DNA of 64,000 nucleotides, from positions 25,829,925 to 25,893,924 of the forward strand of contig NC_132878.1 of assembly GCF_030463535.1 (NCBI RefSeq). The letters run 5' to 3'. The notes beneath the pieces are model-generated. The model saw only the letters and a program-made list of their open reading frames with translations, was not told where the DNA came from and did not search any database. Source of the stretch: Salminus brasiliensis (taxonomy: Eukaryota; Chordata; Actinopteri; Characiformes; Bryconidae). Positions 22,451 through 38,845 of the stretch are shown in pieces; within the stretch, counting starts at the first letter, position 1; every line of letters begins with the position of its first letter. Made by a program: the position numbers and the translations under genes.

Positions 22451-24094
22451 TTACAAACTGGGGTTGGGTAAGGCTACATGGCAATTAAGCACACTGGAAT
22501 GAGGGCTGTTTCCTAATATGCATCCTTGTGTTCTCACCACCCCCAGTTGCATTCCAATGGTCATGAACAAAAACAAAAATACCAAACGTGGCTAAAGTAC
22601 CCAGATGTGTACCTGACCCGCCCAAAATACCAGGGATGGTTCGCTTGGTGACTTACCTACAAGAACTACCTGTATTGACCCTGTGAACCACAGCGGTGTG
22701 ATTATGGTTTCTTTTATTTTACCTAAATACTGCACTTAAAATCTGATTTTGCGAAAATTACATTTAAGTGGGAAAGAGACACCTAATGTTAAAGTTTGTG
22801 TTGATAAATCACCTAAATGACAGTGGTATTTTGGCTGCTGATGGGCACATCGAGTAGACTTTGTGGTTTCTTTTTGTAGACTTTAGCATAGATCTATCTT
22901 GTGTTAGCCTGCGTTCACACCGGAAGCAAAGAATAGCAACAAAGTGGGTGGAGTCACAACACAACTAAGTTGAGCAGAGGTGCTTTATGCAAATTAGGGA
23001 TTAAGTGGTGTGGCAATTGCCAATAGGAGTCGGGTGATGCATGTGGGTGAAGGCAACTCTGCCAATGTGCAAGAGGTTCTTCTATGGCATCGCTCAAAGC
23101 TTTCTTCTCTTCCTGACTGCACAGACCATGATTCACTATGCAGGGATGGAATTTGTGGACATGCGAGTAGGATTTATTTTTGTGGCAACATCTTATATTT
23201 GGTTAAATAAATAAGAGAAGGTCTGTGAAAGTTGCTCTGATTTTGGAGAAGGTTGTCAGCAACTTACAGCTTGTGAAGTACGACGTACTGCCATGGCACT
23301 TTCTTGGCAGTACGAGTAAAACCACGACAACCACAAAGTTTATTTAAAAAGAAATGAAAGCCATTCCAATTAAACTAAAGAACTAATTCAATCAGGTTTT
23401 CGCCCTCAGACGCATCTTGCTTTCAAGGCCTTCATGCCTACAGCCTGGTTTCATGTGAGTAACTTACTAAACTCAGAAGAGGAATGTAAGAAATTCCCCG
23501 CTGGCAGTTGTTGAGGTAAACCCTCCATTTGTTAGCAGTGCTGAGGATGATGAATCATGAACAGAGTGAATCATCTCCTGAGGGATTTAAGGCTTTTTCA
23601 CAACCGGCTTTTCCCTTCTCAGTTCAGGGCCGCCCAGTCTGCAGCCCCAGCCCTGGGGTATGGGTTTACAGGACACACCTAACTACACATAACTCACTCA
23701 CTCTCTCACACACACACACACACAGTATCCGTCCACTCCCCACATGAAGAGACACATTCACTATGGTTCACCAGCCAATGCAAGAAGCTAGCTCACATTA
23801 ATACTCTTTAGCTCAGAAAAGGCAGCTTTTCCAGAACTCATCCTTTTTATCAACGTCTGCTTTTAATGAGAGTCTGTCTGTCTGGATTTGTTTATCCAAA
23901 AACTGTGTGACAGGGCCGAGCTGAAGAGTCACATAATTCAGCCAGTAAGCCAAGCTGGCCGAGTTATAGCCCATACCATCCAAACCAGCTAGAAAAAAAA
24001 AACTAGCTTAAAAAGTGCTGCTTAAACACATATTTTATAAGAGTAAACTAAGCTATGTGTCCATTCTTCCAACTGGTCCTTTATACACCTAGTA

Positions 24095-24720
24095 GCTAGC
24101 ATTAGCGAGCTAACTTGGTAAACTGTGTTTTGCCTGTTTTGCTGTTAGCTAGCTAGCTAGCGCTAACAGTAGCTAGCCAACGCAGCCAGCCTGACAGCCC
24201 AAACTACGACATTTGCAGGTTGTCAATGTTAGCTAGCTAATTTGAACATCTTTTCTAGTTTAGCAAAGCAAACTCTTAAAACAGCTCGTTTCCAAATCCC
24301 GGTTCATATTTTGCTTGGCTAATTAGCTATAGCTAGCCTAGCTAGCTAACTCTAGACTGTCAACGGGCTTCGCATCCGAGCTTCAGCTGAACCTAGAAGA
24401 TTTCCTCTTTAACAGCAACTTTTCTACACATGGAGGAACAAGTTCGCATGGAATTAGCTAGTGCCAGTACGCCTTCACCTTCAGACGTGGTTTTATGAAC
24501 TATTAAAGTGTGAAACTCACCGAAATAGAGCAGCTGTTCCTCCGCCTGTGTGTTACTGAGCTGAGCCGAGCTGGGGAAATACAGAGGAGTGACGCCCAGG
24601 GGTGTGGACACGACCTGGGCTTTAACAGCAGACAGCAGACCGGGGTTTAGCCCGAGTACTCCTGGACTGCCAGAGCCCCCAAAGTGGGAAGATACAGCTA
24701 ATACAGCTCAGTTTGGAGGG
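24095..24720 (-). promoter_or_regulatory. capns1: capns1 promoter and first-intron start, rich in TAGC motifs
   Basis: TAGC/GCTAGC runs occur at 24146-24162, 24170-24178, 24230-24240 and 24328-24348, downstream of the predicted first exon on the minus strand. They resemble clusters at the other two promoters of the window. Function is not shown by sequence alone. Confidence 0.35.
24521..24640 (-). other. capns1: Probable capns1 5'UTR exon
   Basis: A minus-strand donor (TTTCG|GTGAGTTT) ends at 24521. The first coding exon of capns1 has an acceptor (cctctgcag) whose exon starts at 22287, 26 nt before the ATG, so an upstream non-coding exon is required. The short open frame here is not conserved-looking and is not proposed as coding. 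The upstream edge is uncertain. Confidence 0.5.
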
Positions 24721-24739
24721 GACAACTTAGTCAATTAAA

Positions 24740-26689
24740 CTGAACCTATTAAATCTGTTGAACTGAGGGAAGAACTGTACTAAATTAGGGTTTACAGTCT
24801 TAGATTTATGTTTATGTTATGAACCACTCCTGTGTAGAACTGTAACCCTCAGAATTTGACAGAATTCACAATTTTCTATTTATTTTGTGTATTTTTGTTT
24901 TTTACTACATTACACAGAACACATTAAACAAACCCATCATGATATTATATTGGACATTAAATACAGACATGATATTTGGCTTCCTAACGGTAACGCCTGC
25001 TATCTGGCTTCCTTGCGCCTTACCCAGCTAGCAGGAAATAAATAAATAAAATCAATCAAAGGAAACAAGTAGGCACATTTCCAGAGATGTGGCAAAGGCT
25101 TTTTGGTCACATTGACCCTATAAGGTTTTGAGGTGTTCCACCAACCAACAGAGACCAATATAGAAACTAAAGCGTGGAATGAAACTATGTTGAGTTCAAG
25201 TTTTCTTAGATTATAAAATACTATCCAAGAGAGTCAATGTTTCTGAAAGTACAAGACAGCAGAAAAATGTACAAAATGGCTCTAATATGCTTGTCCTGTG
25301 CGTCTCCATGCGTTTATATAAGGACAAAATAATAAATAGGAATCTGAACACAATTCATTTGGATTAATCCAGAAGGACAGAGCTGTAAATAATTCTATAA
25401 ATGAAGTTATAATAAGGTTCATAATGCCTGGCATTTAAAAAGGAAGTCACACTTTAAAGTAGATTCATTCACAAAAAACCTGTAAGAATAGAAAACTACA
25501 GTATATTGACAACATACTTGAAATACAGAGTAAAAGAAATGGCATTGTATCTGCTCTCTAGATGTTAATGTACTATAATATAAACAGTATACTGCATATT
25601 AATATGAAACCTGATCCCATACTTTTAAACCATGGTGTCATGTGGTGCAAATTCCGCAAACAACACTTATTTATCATGTCACATTAGTGGCTTTTGTGAG
25701 AAAAAAATGCTTACATGCGGAATATGGAGTGCTTATATTGCATTATTACTGTTTCAGTAGCAGTAAACAAAAAAAAATTACTTTCTTTAAAAGAAAAGCA
25801 AGTCATCCCAAAACAATCTGTCCTTGTTTTTGCCGGACATCTTTTCAGAGATAAGATCCTCTCGTTACTGCTTACTAAAATATCACTGATTTCATCACTT
25901 CAAAGAAAGGCAACAGCAGTGGTTTGCATAAAGCGAATCAGCCAAGCCATCAACATGCACAAGCTGCTGACTAAACAGCATTCAGAAGTGTGTGTGAATA
26001 TGGACATAGTCAGCATGTGGCACCTGCACTTTTAGATTTCTGGTTTTAATCAGAGGAAGTGAAGTGTGTTATCCAAGCTGCTATGTTTGTAGTACAGATG
26101 ACACCCTTCCAACCAGCTGACCCCAAGATCATGTTTGTGAATTGCGAAGGCATCGTTGCTTTGGGAATGCTTCTCAGAAAACCACAGCACTGACGTCCTT
26201 GCGATGGTATATATGAGGCTTTTACAATGGAGGGATCTCACCTTTTTACTCCTGTACTGCATAGTTTAGTGTTGTCTCTCATTCAGTCAGTCTGATTAAA
26301 CTCAGGGCCCTGCCCGAGCTGAGTCAGGTGTTCAATGCTGTAGCCTTCCAGGCCTGCAAGTGGAGATCAGTGCTGCACAGAATGCAGGTTTTTTTTAAAG
26401 GGACACATCAGCATTTTTCAACCCAATCTCTATCTGCCGCCTATGTAGAGTACAGTCGATCAGCACAGGCAATATTTTCGACAAGTTTCTCTGTGCACAG
26501 AAAACTAGATTCATCAGCTGAAACTCATTTATAGAAGAAGGTATTGGGCAGTTGCTAAATTTAGTGAACGCTTATTAACAGATTTCAGATTTCAATACTG
26601 ATACCAAGTATCAGAGCTTGAACAAATTAAACACCAATTATTGTCTGAACACTACTGTTTGTACTGGACACAAGACAGTTCATTTCTAT
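24740..26689. other. Gene-free stretch between capns1 promoter and alkbh6 3' end
   Basis: AT-rich and without domains in any frame. Open frames up to 106 codons exist but show no recognisable protein. Confidence 0.5.
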
Positions 26690-27423
26690 AGTTTAATGAA
26701 CATGTTTACTTTTTTTATTTAATATCTATAAATAAAAATAGAAATAGGTTCTAGAGTACTTTACTGCCTGCCAGTTGCAGCTCTGAAAAACCCATTTTAA
26801 TACTTTTTCCACTGAGAGGTGAAGGGAATAACATTCATCATCTGGTTCCAATGGCACTAGTTCCAATGTGAAGGGGTGGGACATACATATGAGGCAGCAA
26901 GTGGACAGGACAGTGAGTTTGTGAAGTTGGTGTGTTGGAAGCAGAAAAAATGGGCCAAATTGTGATGGCTAGGCGACGCGGTTCAGAGCATCTCCAAAAC
27001 ATCAGGCGGGTCTTGTGGGGTGTTCCCAGTATGTAGTGGTCAGTACCTGCCAAAAGTGCTCCAAGAGAACAACCAGTGAACCGGCGTCAGGGACATGGGC
27101 GCTGAAGGCTCACTGATGTGAATCACAGAGTCCCAATCTCTCAATTTACCAGATTTAAAGGATCTGCTGCTGCATGTCTTGGTGCCAGATTCCACAGAAC
27201 ACCTTCAGAGGTCTTATGACGTCCATGCCTCGACGGGTCAGAGCTCTTTTGGCGGAACAATAGGGACTGCACTCCTTTCATTCCTTTCCTTATGTCTTCA
27301 GGCTCACAGTTCTAAACAATCTCATGAGCATGAAGAATGAGGTCTATGAGTACGCAGTCACTTCCCGAGTGGACTGCTCCGTGAGCCGTGAGCCACTCCT
27401 GGATTTGAGGTTCCATGAGCTCG
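26690..27423 (-). other. alkbh6: Possible alkbh6 3'UTR
   Basis: After the stop codon the first clear minus-strand AATAAA I noticed is at 26714-26719, about 705 nt downstream. An earlier, weaker signal cannot be excluded. No other gene is seen here. Confidence 0.3.
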
Positions 27424-31201
<3,778 letters not shown>

Positions 31202-31460
31202 CGTGGCTGTAAAACGCCGCTGTAGTTACCATGAAGTATGAACTTTGCTAACGTTAGCTAGCTAGCTAGCTTTCTGAAACCAATGCGGGCTGTGTCTCAA
31301 ATCAACCCATTATCCCTTATGTACCAAACTAAGCGCGGATTCAGCCACACTGTCGGGAAACACACGGTGACTCACTTCGTAGCGAAGTAGCACGCAATTT
31401 GAGACACGTCCAGTGCCCTAACGTCCAACTCCGCTTAGCCTACGATTTCACCTCCAAACT
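31202..31460 (-). promoter_or_regulatory. alkbh6: alkbh6 promoter / 5'UTR region
   Basis: Immediately upstream of the alkbh6 ATG there is a GCTAACGTTAGC palindrome followed by GCTAGC repeats (31241-31272). A short inverted-repeat element lies further up (31290-31411). No upstream exon is needed to explain the start, so the transcription start is probably within this stretch. Confidence 0.45.
31290..31411. mobile_element. Short MITE in alkbh6 promoter
   Basis: TGTGTCTCAAATC at the left and the inverse of GCAATTTGAGACACG at the right form terminal inverted repeats of a 120 bp element. A short palindrome ACTTCGTAGCGAAGT lies at its right end (31375-31389). A related half-copy starts near 32342 (GCATCTCAAATG). 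Confidence 0.5.
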
Positions 31461-32400
31461 GAATAGTCTTCACACAGAGATTATCTAAACTTTTAAATGG
31501 CTATCTAGCTAATATCATGCACCCTTGACTGTTTATTTAGAGGGATTTCTATCGTTTATCTGGACCAAAACACCAAGACACAAACTACAGGTACTTTGAC
31601 TCGTCTGTGTTTGTGCGCCATTGAGCCTCCGCACTGCCACCTACAGGCTCGGAGCAGAACTGTCATCTATAGAAAAGGCAATATTAGCCTAAATGCTGTA
31701 GAAAGATTGGGGCCAGCGAAAGCACCTCATATTCTGCACCTTTAGGCAGAAGTAGATACACATATTGTGCATCTGTCAGATCTGAAATCCCTGCTATTAA
31801 CTACTAACATTACTGGCAATCAGATAACAGAGATCAAGGAGAAATGAACGAAACTAAACCATAGCAGGAAAAATAAAAGACTGCAGTAAGCAGTGCCTTC
31901 CTATTTTTATCTCTCATTTACCCATCCCACCTGAAGGCTGAATGGCTTGCCCCCTTCCTGTATCCCCCCCCCCCCCTTCCCTATTTTCCCCTCTCTCTAA
32001 CTCCCAATTTCAGCCCGCAGCACTGCAGCTAGCGGTATCCATGGCAACGGCAGCGCGCGAGCCGCATCTTGAATCAGCCACGGTGCGCCGTCATTAACAG
32101 TTATTGATCAGCCTGTGATAGAAACTGCAGCACGGCCCTTAACGCTAGAGTGCGTCTGCAGGGCTGCATTGGGGAGAACAAGTGGAAAACAGAGCCTACC
32201 TCGACAGTCCTTTGACCCTACGAATGGTGGTGCAGGCCACTGCAGTGTATGGGTTCTTTTTTCCCTTTTTTTCACCATTCCTTTCTTTGTGCGCCACAGA
32301 TCCTCTGAAGTGTCTATGTGCATGGCAATGTGACAAACTAGAGCTGCATCTCAAATGTCTAATCTAATAACAGTGTGCCATGTAAGTGGTGAAATAAGGG
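31460..32400. other. Intergenic stretch with a CpG-rich patch and C run
   Basis: No gene supported. A CpG-rich patch at 32030-32095 includes GTATCCATGGCAAC (32035-32048), one mismatch from the RFX X-box consensus. A C run is at 31966-31976. Confidence 0.4.
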
Positions 32401-32432
32401 CCTCTACATCCTTATATATCTAATACAGTTGG

Positions 32433-32554
<122 letters not shown>

Positions 32555-32579
32555 TCAAGGCCTGCATAAATCCCTGTAT

Positions 32580-32650
32580 AGCATTTAGTGTGCTATTTAG
32601 TGTGCTATTTAGTGTGCTATTTAGTGTGCTATTTAGTGTGCTATTTAAGG
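32580..32650. repeat. 12-bp tandem repeat
   Basis: Consecutive copies of TGCTATTTAGTG; near-perfect, hence recent. Confidence 0.9.
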
Positions 32651-32814
32651 TTATATGCCAGACTTTAAATACGTATATGTAGTGCACCGTGCATGGAGTA
32701 GAAAGGCATATGAGATTCGGCCTGGGTTCACTTGTTCATTTAGCTGCTGATAAAGTGGATACAGCTATTAGTCAATGAGCTAGATAGGCAGTGAGTTGTA
32801 ATTGTTCTAATAAA

Positions 32815-33606
32815 GTGAGAGAGAATGTACAAGGTTAGTGTGTCTAATAAAGTGGCCAATGAGTTGGTGGTTCTTATACATTGGCCAATAAAAGGAAGCA
32901 CAAGGCTGTGTTTCTAATACAGTGGTCAGGGAAGGGACGCACAAGGTTTTTGGTTCTAATAAAATGGCCAGTGAGTAAAAGTACAGGGTTAGTGTTTCTA
33001 ATAAAGAGACCAGTAGGTGAAAGTACAAGGTTGGTGTTTCTAACAAAATGGCCAGTGGGTGATAGTACAAGTTTGGTGTTTCTAACAAAATGGCCAGTGG
33101 GTGATAGTACAAGTTTGGTGTTTCTAACAAAATGGCCAGTGGGTGATAGTACATGGTTGGTGTTTCTAATAAAGAGGTCAGTGAGGGGAAGCACAGAGGT
33201 GTTGGTTTTAAAAAAGTGATCAGTAGGTGAAAGTACAAAGATGGTGTTTCTAATAAAGTGGCCAGTGAGTGGAAGTACTTAGTTTGTGTTTCTAATAAAG
33301 TGGCCAGGGAGTAGAAGTACAAGGTTGGTGTTTCTAATACAATGGTCAGTGAGGGAAAGCACAAGGGTGTTGTTTCTAATAAAGTGACCAGTTGGTGAAA
33401 GTACAAGGTTGGTGTTTCTAATAAAGTGACCAGTAGGTGAAAGTACATGGTTGGTGTTTCTAATAAAGTGACCAGTAGGTGAAAGTACATGGTTGGTGTT
33501 TCTAATAAAGTGACCAGTAGGTGAAAGTACATGGTTGGTGTTTCTAATAAAGTGACCAGTAGGTGAAAGTACATGGTTGGTGTTTCTAATAAAGTGGCCA
33601 GTGAGT
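32815..33606. repeat. AATAAA-containing minisatellite, array C (42 bp unit)
   Basis: About 19 units of GGTGTTTCTAATAAAGTGGC + CAGTGAGTGAAAGTACAA-like sequence. The last five units are almost identical, so this part expanded recently. Because the unit is 42 bp (14 codons), the minus strand stays open for 255 codons with a YFHLLVTLLETPTM repeat. I regard that frame as a by-product. Confidence 0.95.
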
Positions 33607-34440
33607 GTATGGCGTATTAGCCTTTTGCGAATATGTCTAAATTATTAAGAGGGATTTCCATGTTAACAAATGCTCAATGACAGCAATTAGTTCATTCATT
33701 AGGTGATGGGTTTATAAGCCCCTGGACGTGCAGTGATGTCACTAATTAGCTATTGTGCTTTCTGACCATGGTGGGTGATGTTTCACTGTATTCACCTGGT
33801 GCTCTCGGTGCGGATGCTGAGGAGCGCTGGGTTGCCAGGGTTACGAAGGCATAGCGATGCAGTCGTGACAGGAATACCCTCAGAGCGGCAAACCTGTCGC
33901 CTTGACAACGTGATTTTTATCATCAATTCCTCTTCTATTACTATCTTACTCTGAAAGAAAAAAAGAAGGAGCAAGGGAGGAGGCAAGCGAGGCAGGGAAA
34001 TGGTAGACCTGCATCTATATGTTCCATCTTCTTCATACATATAAACACGTATAGTCTGAACCTGCCGATTTCTTTTGTGGCGTAGTCGGCAGAACTGATG
34101 TCAGGCGGCGCTGCCGTTAACAGTAGGCTCCGATTATTTGCAGTCGGGACACAGATGACCTTGGAATGTCATTGATTGATGAAACTGCGGCAGAGCAAGT
34201 TTAGCTGGACCATGATGCAGACTGACCAAGGGAATCGTACTGTGATCAGGCTGCGATCATCTGAATGGTTTTACTGGTGAACAGTGTCTGAGTGTCATTT
34301 GTGTGATGTCATTGGTTGGAGGAGGCTCAATGAGGCTGCTCTGGCGCAGTGTGTGTGTGTGTCTATGCGTGTGGGGCACCCTCAGTAATATGGTTAGAAA
34401 ACTGACAGCCTCTGTGTCCTCTATAGCACACAGTGAGCTG

Positions 34441-34620
34441 TGCACCTAATTCCCCAATTGCTCCCTGGTACAAATTGCTGCCCACCGCCACAAGGTGTTT
34501 TTTTTTTTACTGCCTTAATTAGTAGTGTGAGTGTGTGTGTGTGTTCCTCCCTTGGATGGGTTTAATGTGAAGATTGAATTCCACTGTATTGCTGAGCAAT
34601 GGTGGTAAAGTGTGCTTAAA
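34441..34620 (+). mobile_element. Decayed SINE
   Basis: AATTGCTCCCTGGTACAAA, TGCTGCCCACCGCCACAAGG and TGGATGGGTTTAATGTGAAG follow the core and tail order of the SINE at 8832-9100, without a recognisable tRNA head. Confidence 0.5.
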
Positions 34621-37600
34621 GTGTGTTAAAAGGTTTGCTTTAAATTTGTGGGAGTTGTGATGCCAAAACCATGAATGTGTTTCCATTTGACTGCCCCTTC
34701 ACATCTGCCCCTTCTACAGCAGCTATATGAGGTGCTCTGGAGCCTGAAGCTATCTAAAGTAATCCAAAGGCCATTACACAACAAGTGCAATATATTTCTG
34801 CCTTTTATTCAGACGTCAAAAAAAATGAATTCAAAAAACGTTCGCATCATTTTATTCAGCCTTTCATAGATTTTCACAGGCGACGTGAACCCGCTTGTCC
34901 GATCACTGCTGTCTCTGGCATTGGTATGGCAACAACCAAGATGATGGATGATTGAGTTCTTTACCAGAAGGAGAAAGGATGGTTTGTCCGAGCTGTGTGG
35001 GGAAGCTCTCATAAAGGTTTAATCTCCTAAATTTTGTTTGCGTCCCAATATCTACATGAAACTTCCTTTCCCATCCACTTTCCTTGGTTTTGTCTGATCT
35101 ATAGCTCAGGGCCTCATTAAATACTGGCAGCACTGACTGGCGAGAGTATCCGCATGGCTACCAGATCAGACAAAATCAAGGCAAGCAGAAAGAAAATATG
35201 AAGAAAACATGTCATTCAAACTACAGAGACACGGCCCTTCTTTTGTGAGGAGCAACGAATATCAGTAGCATTTCAGGGCATTCAGCTTTTTTAAATGGGA
35301 GAAATGATAATAATAATAATAATAATAATTATAATAAAAACATGCAAAAACACGTTTTAATACGTTGCCTTTTTTGGTTATGTTATATTATGTTGCGTTA
35401 GGTGTGTAAAGGCCTTTAGGGATCAAAAATGTTGAAAAATGGTAATGTGCTATAAAAAAACAACACCATAAGTGGCCTTAAATACAAGGAAAAAGGTATA
35501 ATACAGGCCCTGTGACATTTAAAACTTCATAAGGCAAGAGACTCAACTGGCTGTAGTGGCCCAGAGTTATGTTGCTTTGTCATCAGTGGCCGGAGTCTGA
35601 GAGAGCACAATTGCCTGTGCCCTCTCCAGGTGGGTAGATGGCGCTCATGTTGGCCAGCACAGACATCTGTTAGCTGGTGCGGTGGAACTGGGGACCTGGC
35701 ACTTTCCTCTGAGCGTGTCGGCTGCTTAGCAATGCTACATTAGCAGCGGTGGGTTAACTGGCATTACCATATCGGGAGAAAAAGGGAAAAATTCGACAAA
35801 AACACGCTGATGTTTGTTTGTTTTCATGTTATTGTCTTTTTTTGTTTTTTACAAACACAATATCACAGCAACAGTAGATATTATTCACCCTCCATTTAAA
35901 CAATGACATAAAATAAATACACAAATAAAGCAAAATCAGACAGAAGCTCGAAACTCTCCGCTCAGTCGCCGTCTCCGCTGGGCAAGACGGCTGCTAATAA
36001 GAAGCTGGTTGGAGTTCTGTGGAATGGGACTGACAGCAGAAGCTCATTGTTTGCCAAAGCTCATGCTAAACCAAAAAAAGCTTCTGAATGGAGTTCATGG
36101 AGGATTTGAATCTGCATCCTCACATTCAGGTACAGAGTACCTTTTACATTCATTCTGGACTTCTCCTGGCATTAGTTTAAAGGTATGCTTAGGAAGATTT
36201 GGCACGTATGTTCTTTTTGAATCCAACTGCATATATTAGTAAGATCTCTCTGCGAAGAGGAGAGGAGTAGGCACAGGGAAACGACTGTGGGAGCAGAACT
36301 GGTGAGGCTATAAAGGATTCTAAATGGGATTGATGGGATCGATCGTTTGTTTCCGCGCTATAGCCGCCCACTCCCTTCTCTGTGCTTAAAAAAAGGAAAG
36401 GAAAAAAAAAAAGAACGACAGGATGCCACAGCAATGAGCTCGACGAAATGTACGCTTAGTGTCGTAACAGTTGATCTTATAAGCCACAGTGACGTATTAA
36501 CTTTGGTCTGCATTATTTCCAAAAGGCGACAATGGCGTTAATGCTAGCGGTCCCATTCTACATCGACTGCCATCAGACTGTGATGGCAAAAAAAGGAGCA
36601 CACCATTGATATCAGCAACACAACGTTCCTTTGCCAGTCCAGTGTTTTTCATGAGAACGCAGGAAACGAAAGACACATACGAACAAAGACCGTTTGCTTT
36701 AGTAAACTCAGGCAAAGCAATGGGTCGAATGAGTTCATGAGGTGAAGGGTCAAAGCTCCTCGTGGCTGTCGAGACGTGTCGCATTCCAGGGAGCAACCAC
36801 TGAACAGCTGAAACTGTTCAAGGACTGCTGAATGATCGAGGATGGCAACAGGTGTCACGGCATAGTTAGCGGTCAGCTAGTGACATTATAAATGCAAGTC
36901 ATGTTAGCATTAGCTTCCACCTGCACCTGCCGTAGTTAGCGTACAGGCATTAGATGCCCATACAAGTCATACAAGTTGTAGGTAGCTTCCATGTCAATAG
37001 CAGAACTAGTGCGCGAATCACTGTAGCATGTCTGAATGATGTGCTTGTAGCTCGTAGAAATGGAGAGACTGTGGCTGCATATGGCACACATGGAGCTAAA
37101 AGAACTCTAGAAATAGTCCTGCTCTACTTCGGCCCTCGGTGGATGCGTGTGTGTGTGTGAGAGAGAGTGCGTCTGTGTATGGGTTGGGTGCGGTGGGTTA
37201 GGGCAGGAATAAGGACAATGTTTGAGGCTAACACTAGCAATCAGGTATGGGGCATCCTCATGAAAGACTGTACAAATATTTGAGTGGCAGGGATCATGCT
37301 AATATGATTAAGAAAAGAAGTTGGGGGGGGGGGGGGGGTTTCTTACTCTAATTCCCAGTACTGAAATATGCCCATATAGTTGTTTCTCAAATTCTATACC
37401 AGGGCTGCGTTGATACCGTGGTATCTGATATTTTCCATGTTCACTACTGACGATGGTGATATGCAGACTGTTAGAAATGCAGTGACGTACATAATATGCA
37501 GATGTGTTTTTTATATTTTAGTGCAGTGGTCCAGCTTCACCTGAACGTTCTACTCTTCTGGAGTTCAACACATCAAATATCAGTTATCTGCGGTTTTACC

Positions 37601-38639
37601 CAACCTACTTGTTACACGTCTCCCCCATCACATGTCTGGCTTCTGACTCTGGGAGGGTGAGGACTGACACGTGCCTCCTCCAAGGACATGCGCAACCAGC
37701 CACCGGGCAACCAAAGGGCTTGGAAGAAAGCACCGGGTACCCGGCTCTGATGCTTTGGCTAGCGGATGCCCAGCCAGCATCACATTAAAGTGATGCGGGG
37801 AAAGAGTTCAAGCCATCTTCCCACTCAGAGAGAGCAAAGCCAGTTGTGCTCTCCGGGGCATCATTGTTTGCATGTCCTAAAAGTGTTGAAAATCTGAATT
37901 GGATTTTGGGTGTATCTTGGGGATTATCGTGTTTCAGGAGAATACCCCGTACTGTGGTCTGACTACAAACATATATTTACATTGAAAAAAGCTGTTTTGG
38001 GAAATAATTGAAAAAATGACATTTCCTAATAAATCAGGCAGGTATGCTTGAGGTACCCTGTAATCATAGATAATTACATTCAACACCAGCCCGCTTCCTG
38101 TAACCTCATAATAGTGCCTTTATGGGTGGTTGTTTGCAATAGCAGTGAATGTGAACAAAATAAATAACACCGCTATTATTATTATTATTATTATTATTAT
38201 TATCTGTATTTCCTTCTTTTTGATTCTGCCATGTTAAATGTACTGTTATATTCATTTTCAGATGCAGTGTCACGTACACACACGCACACAGTGTCTGACT
38301 AACACACGTCGCTCCATTCATCATAATTATGTCCTAACCACACAGCCACACTGCAGTGCGGCAGTGTCACCTCTGTGTGTGTGTGCGTGTCCGTGATCTG
38401 GCCTTAAACACTAGCTGTAGGTCTCCCAACACCCCCTATCAGACACCACCCCTCCAATAGCTGGTACTCCCCCCTATCATATGATGCAACCAGCACCGGC
38501 AGGTTGAAGGCTAGCATATGCTTCCCCCAGGTCACGTGAAGCCAGCCAATCATATCTTTCGGATCTGCCGCTAACACAACGTCATTGGACAGCTGAACAC
38601 GTTTGGAGAGAAGCGCTAACTGCTTGTTCTGTTACATCA

Positions 38640-38845
38640 GCTTACAGAAACAGACACCCAGACTGGTTAGAACTGTGCTGAGTGACAGGGGGGCGGGGAG
38701 GACGGGCCATCCTATCCACCCAGCGAGAGAGAGCAAGGACAGGGACTCCCGGCCACGGATTGGCTGTGGCATCACTGGGGATCGAGCCTGCGATCTCCTG
38801 ATGATAGGGTCAACGCTTAGATGGCTGCGCCGCTCGGAAGCTTTC
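38640..38845 (-). mobile_element. tRNA-derived SINE-like element (second family)
   Basis: On the minus strand it begins CCGAGCGGCGCAGCCATCTA then AGCG (box A-like), and GGCTCGATCCC (box B-like) follows at polymerase III spacing. A GCTCTCTCGCTGGGTGG body follows. Confidence 0.55.

Noticed and set aside
24393-24611. 72-codon minus-strand frame over the capns1 5' exon
   Set aside because: It crosses a strong donor at 24520 and the real capns1 start is in the next exon; more likely 5'UTR.
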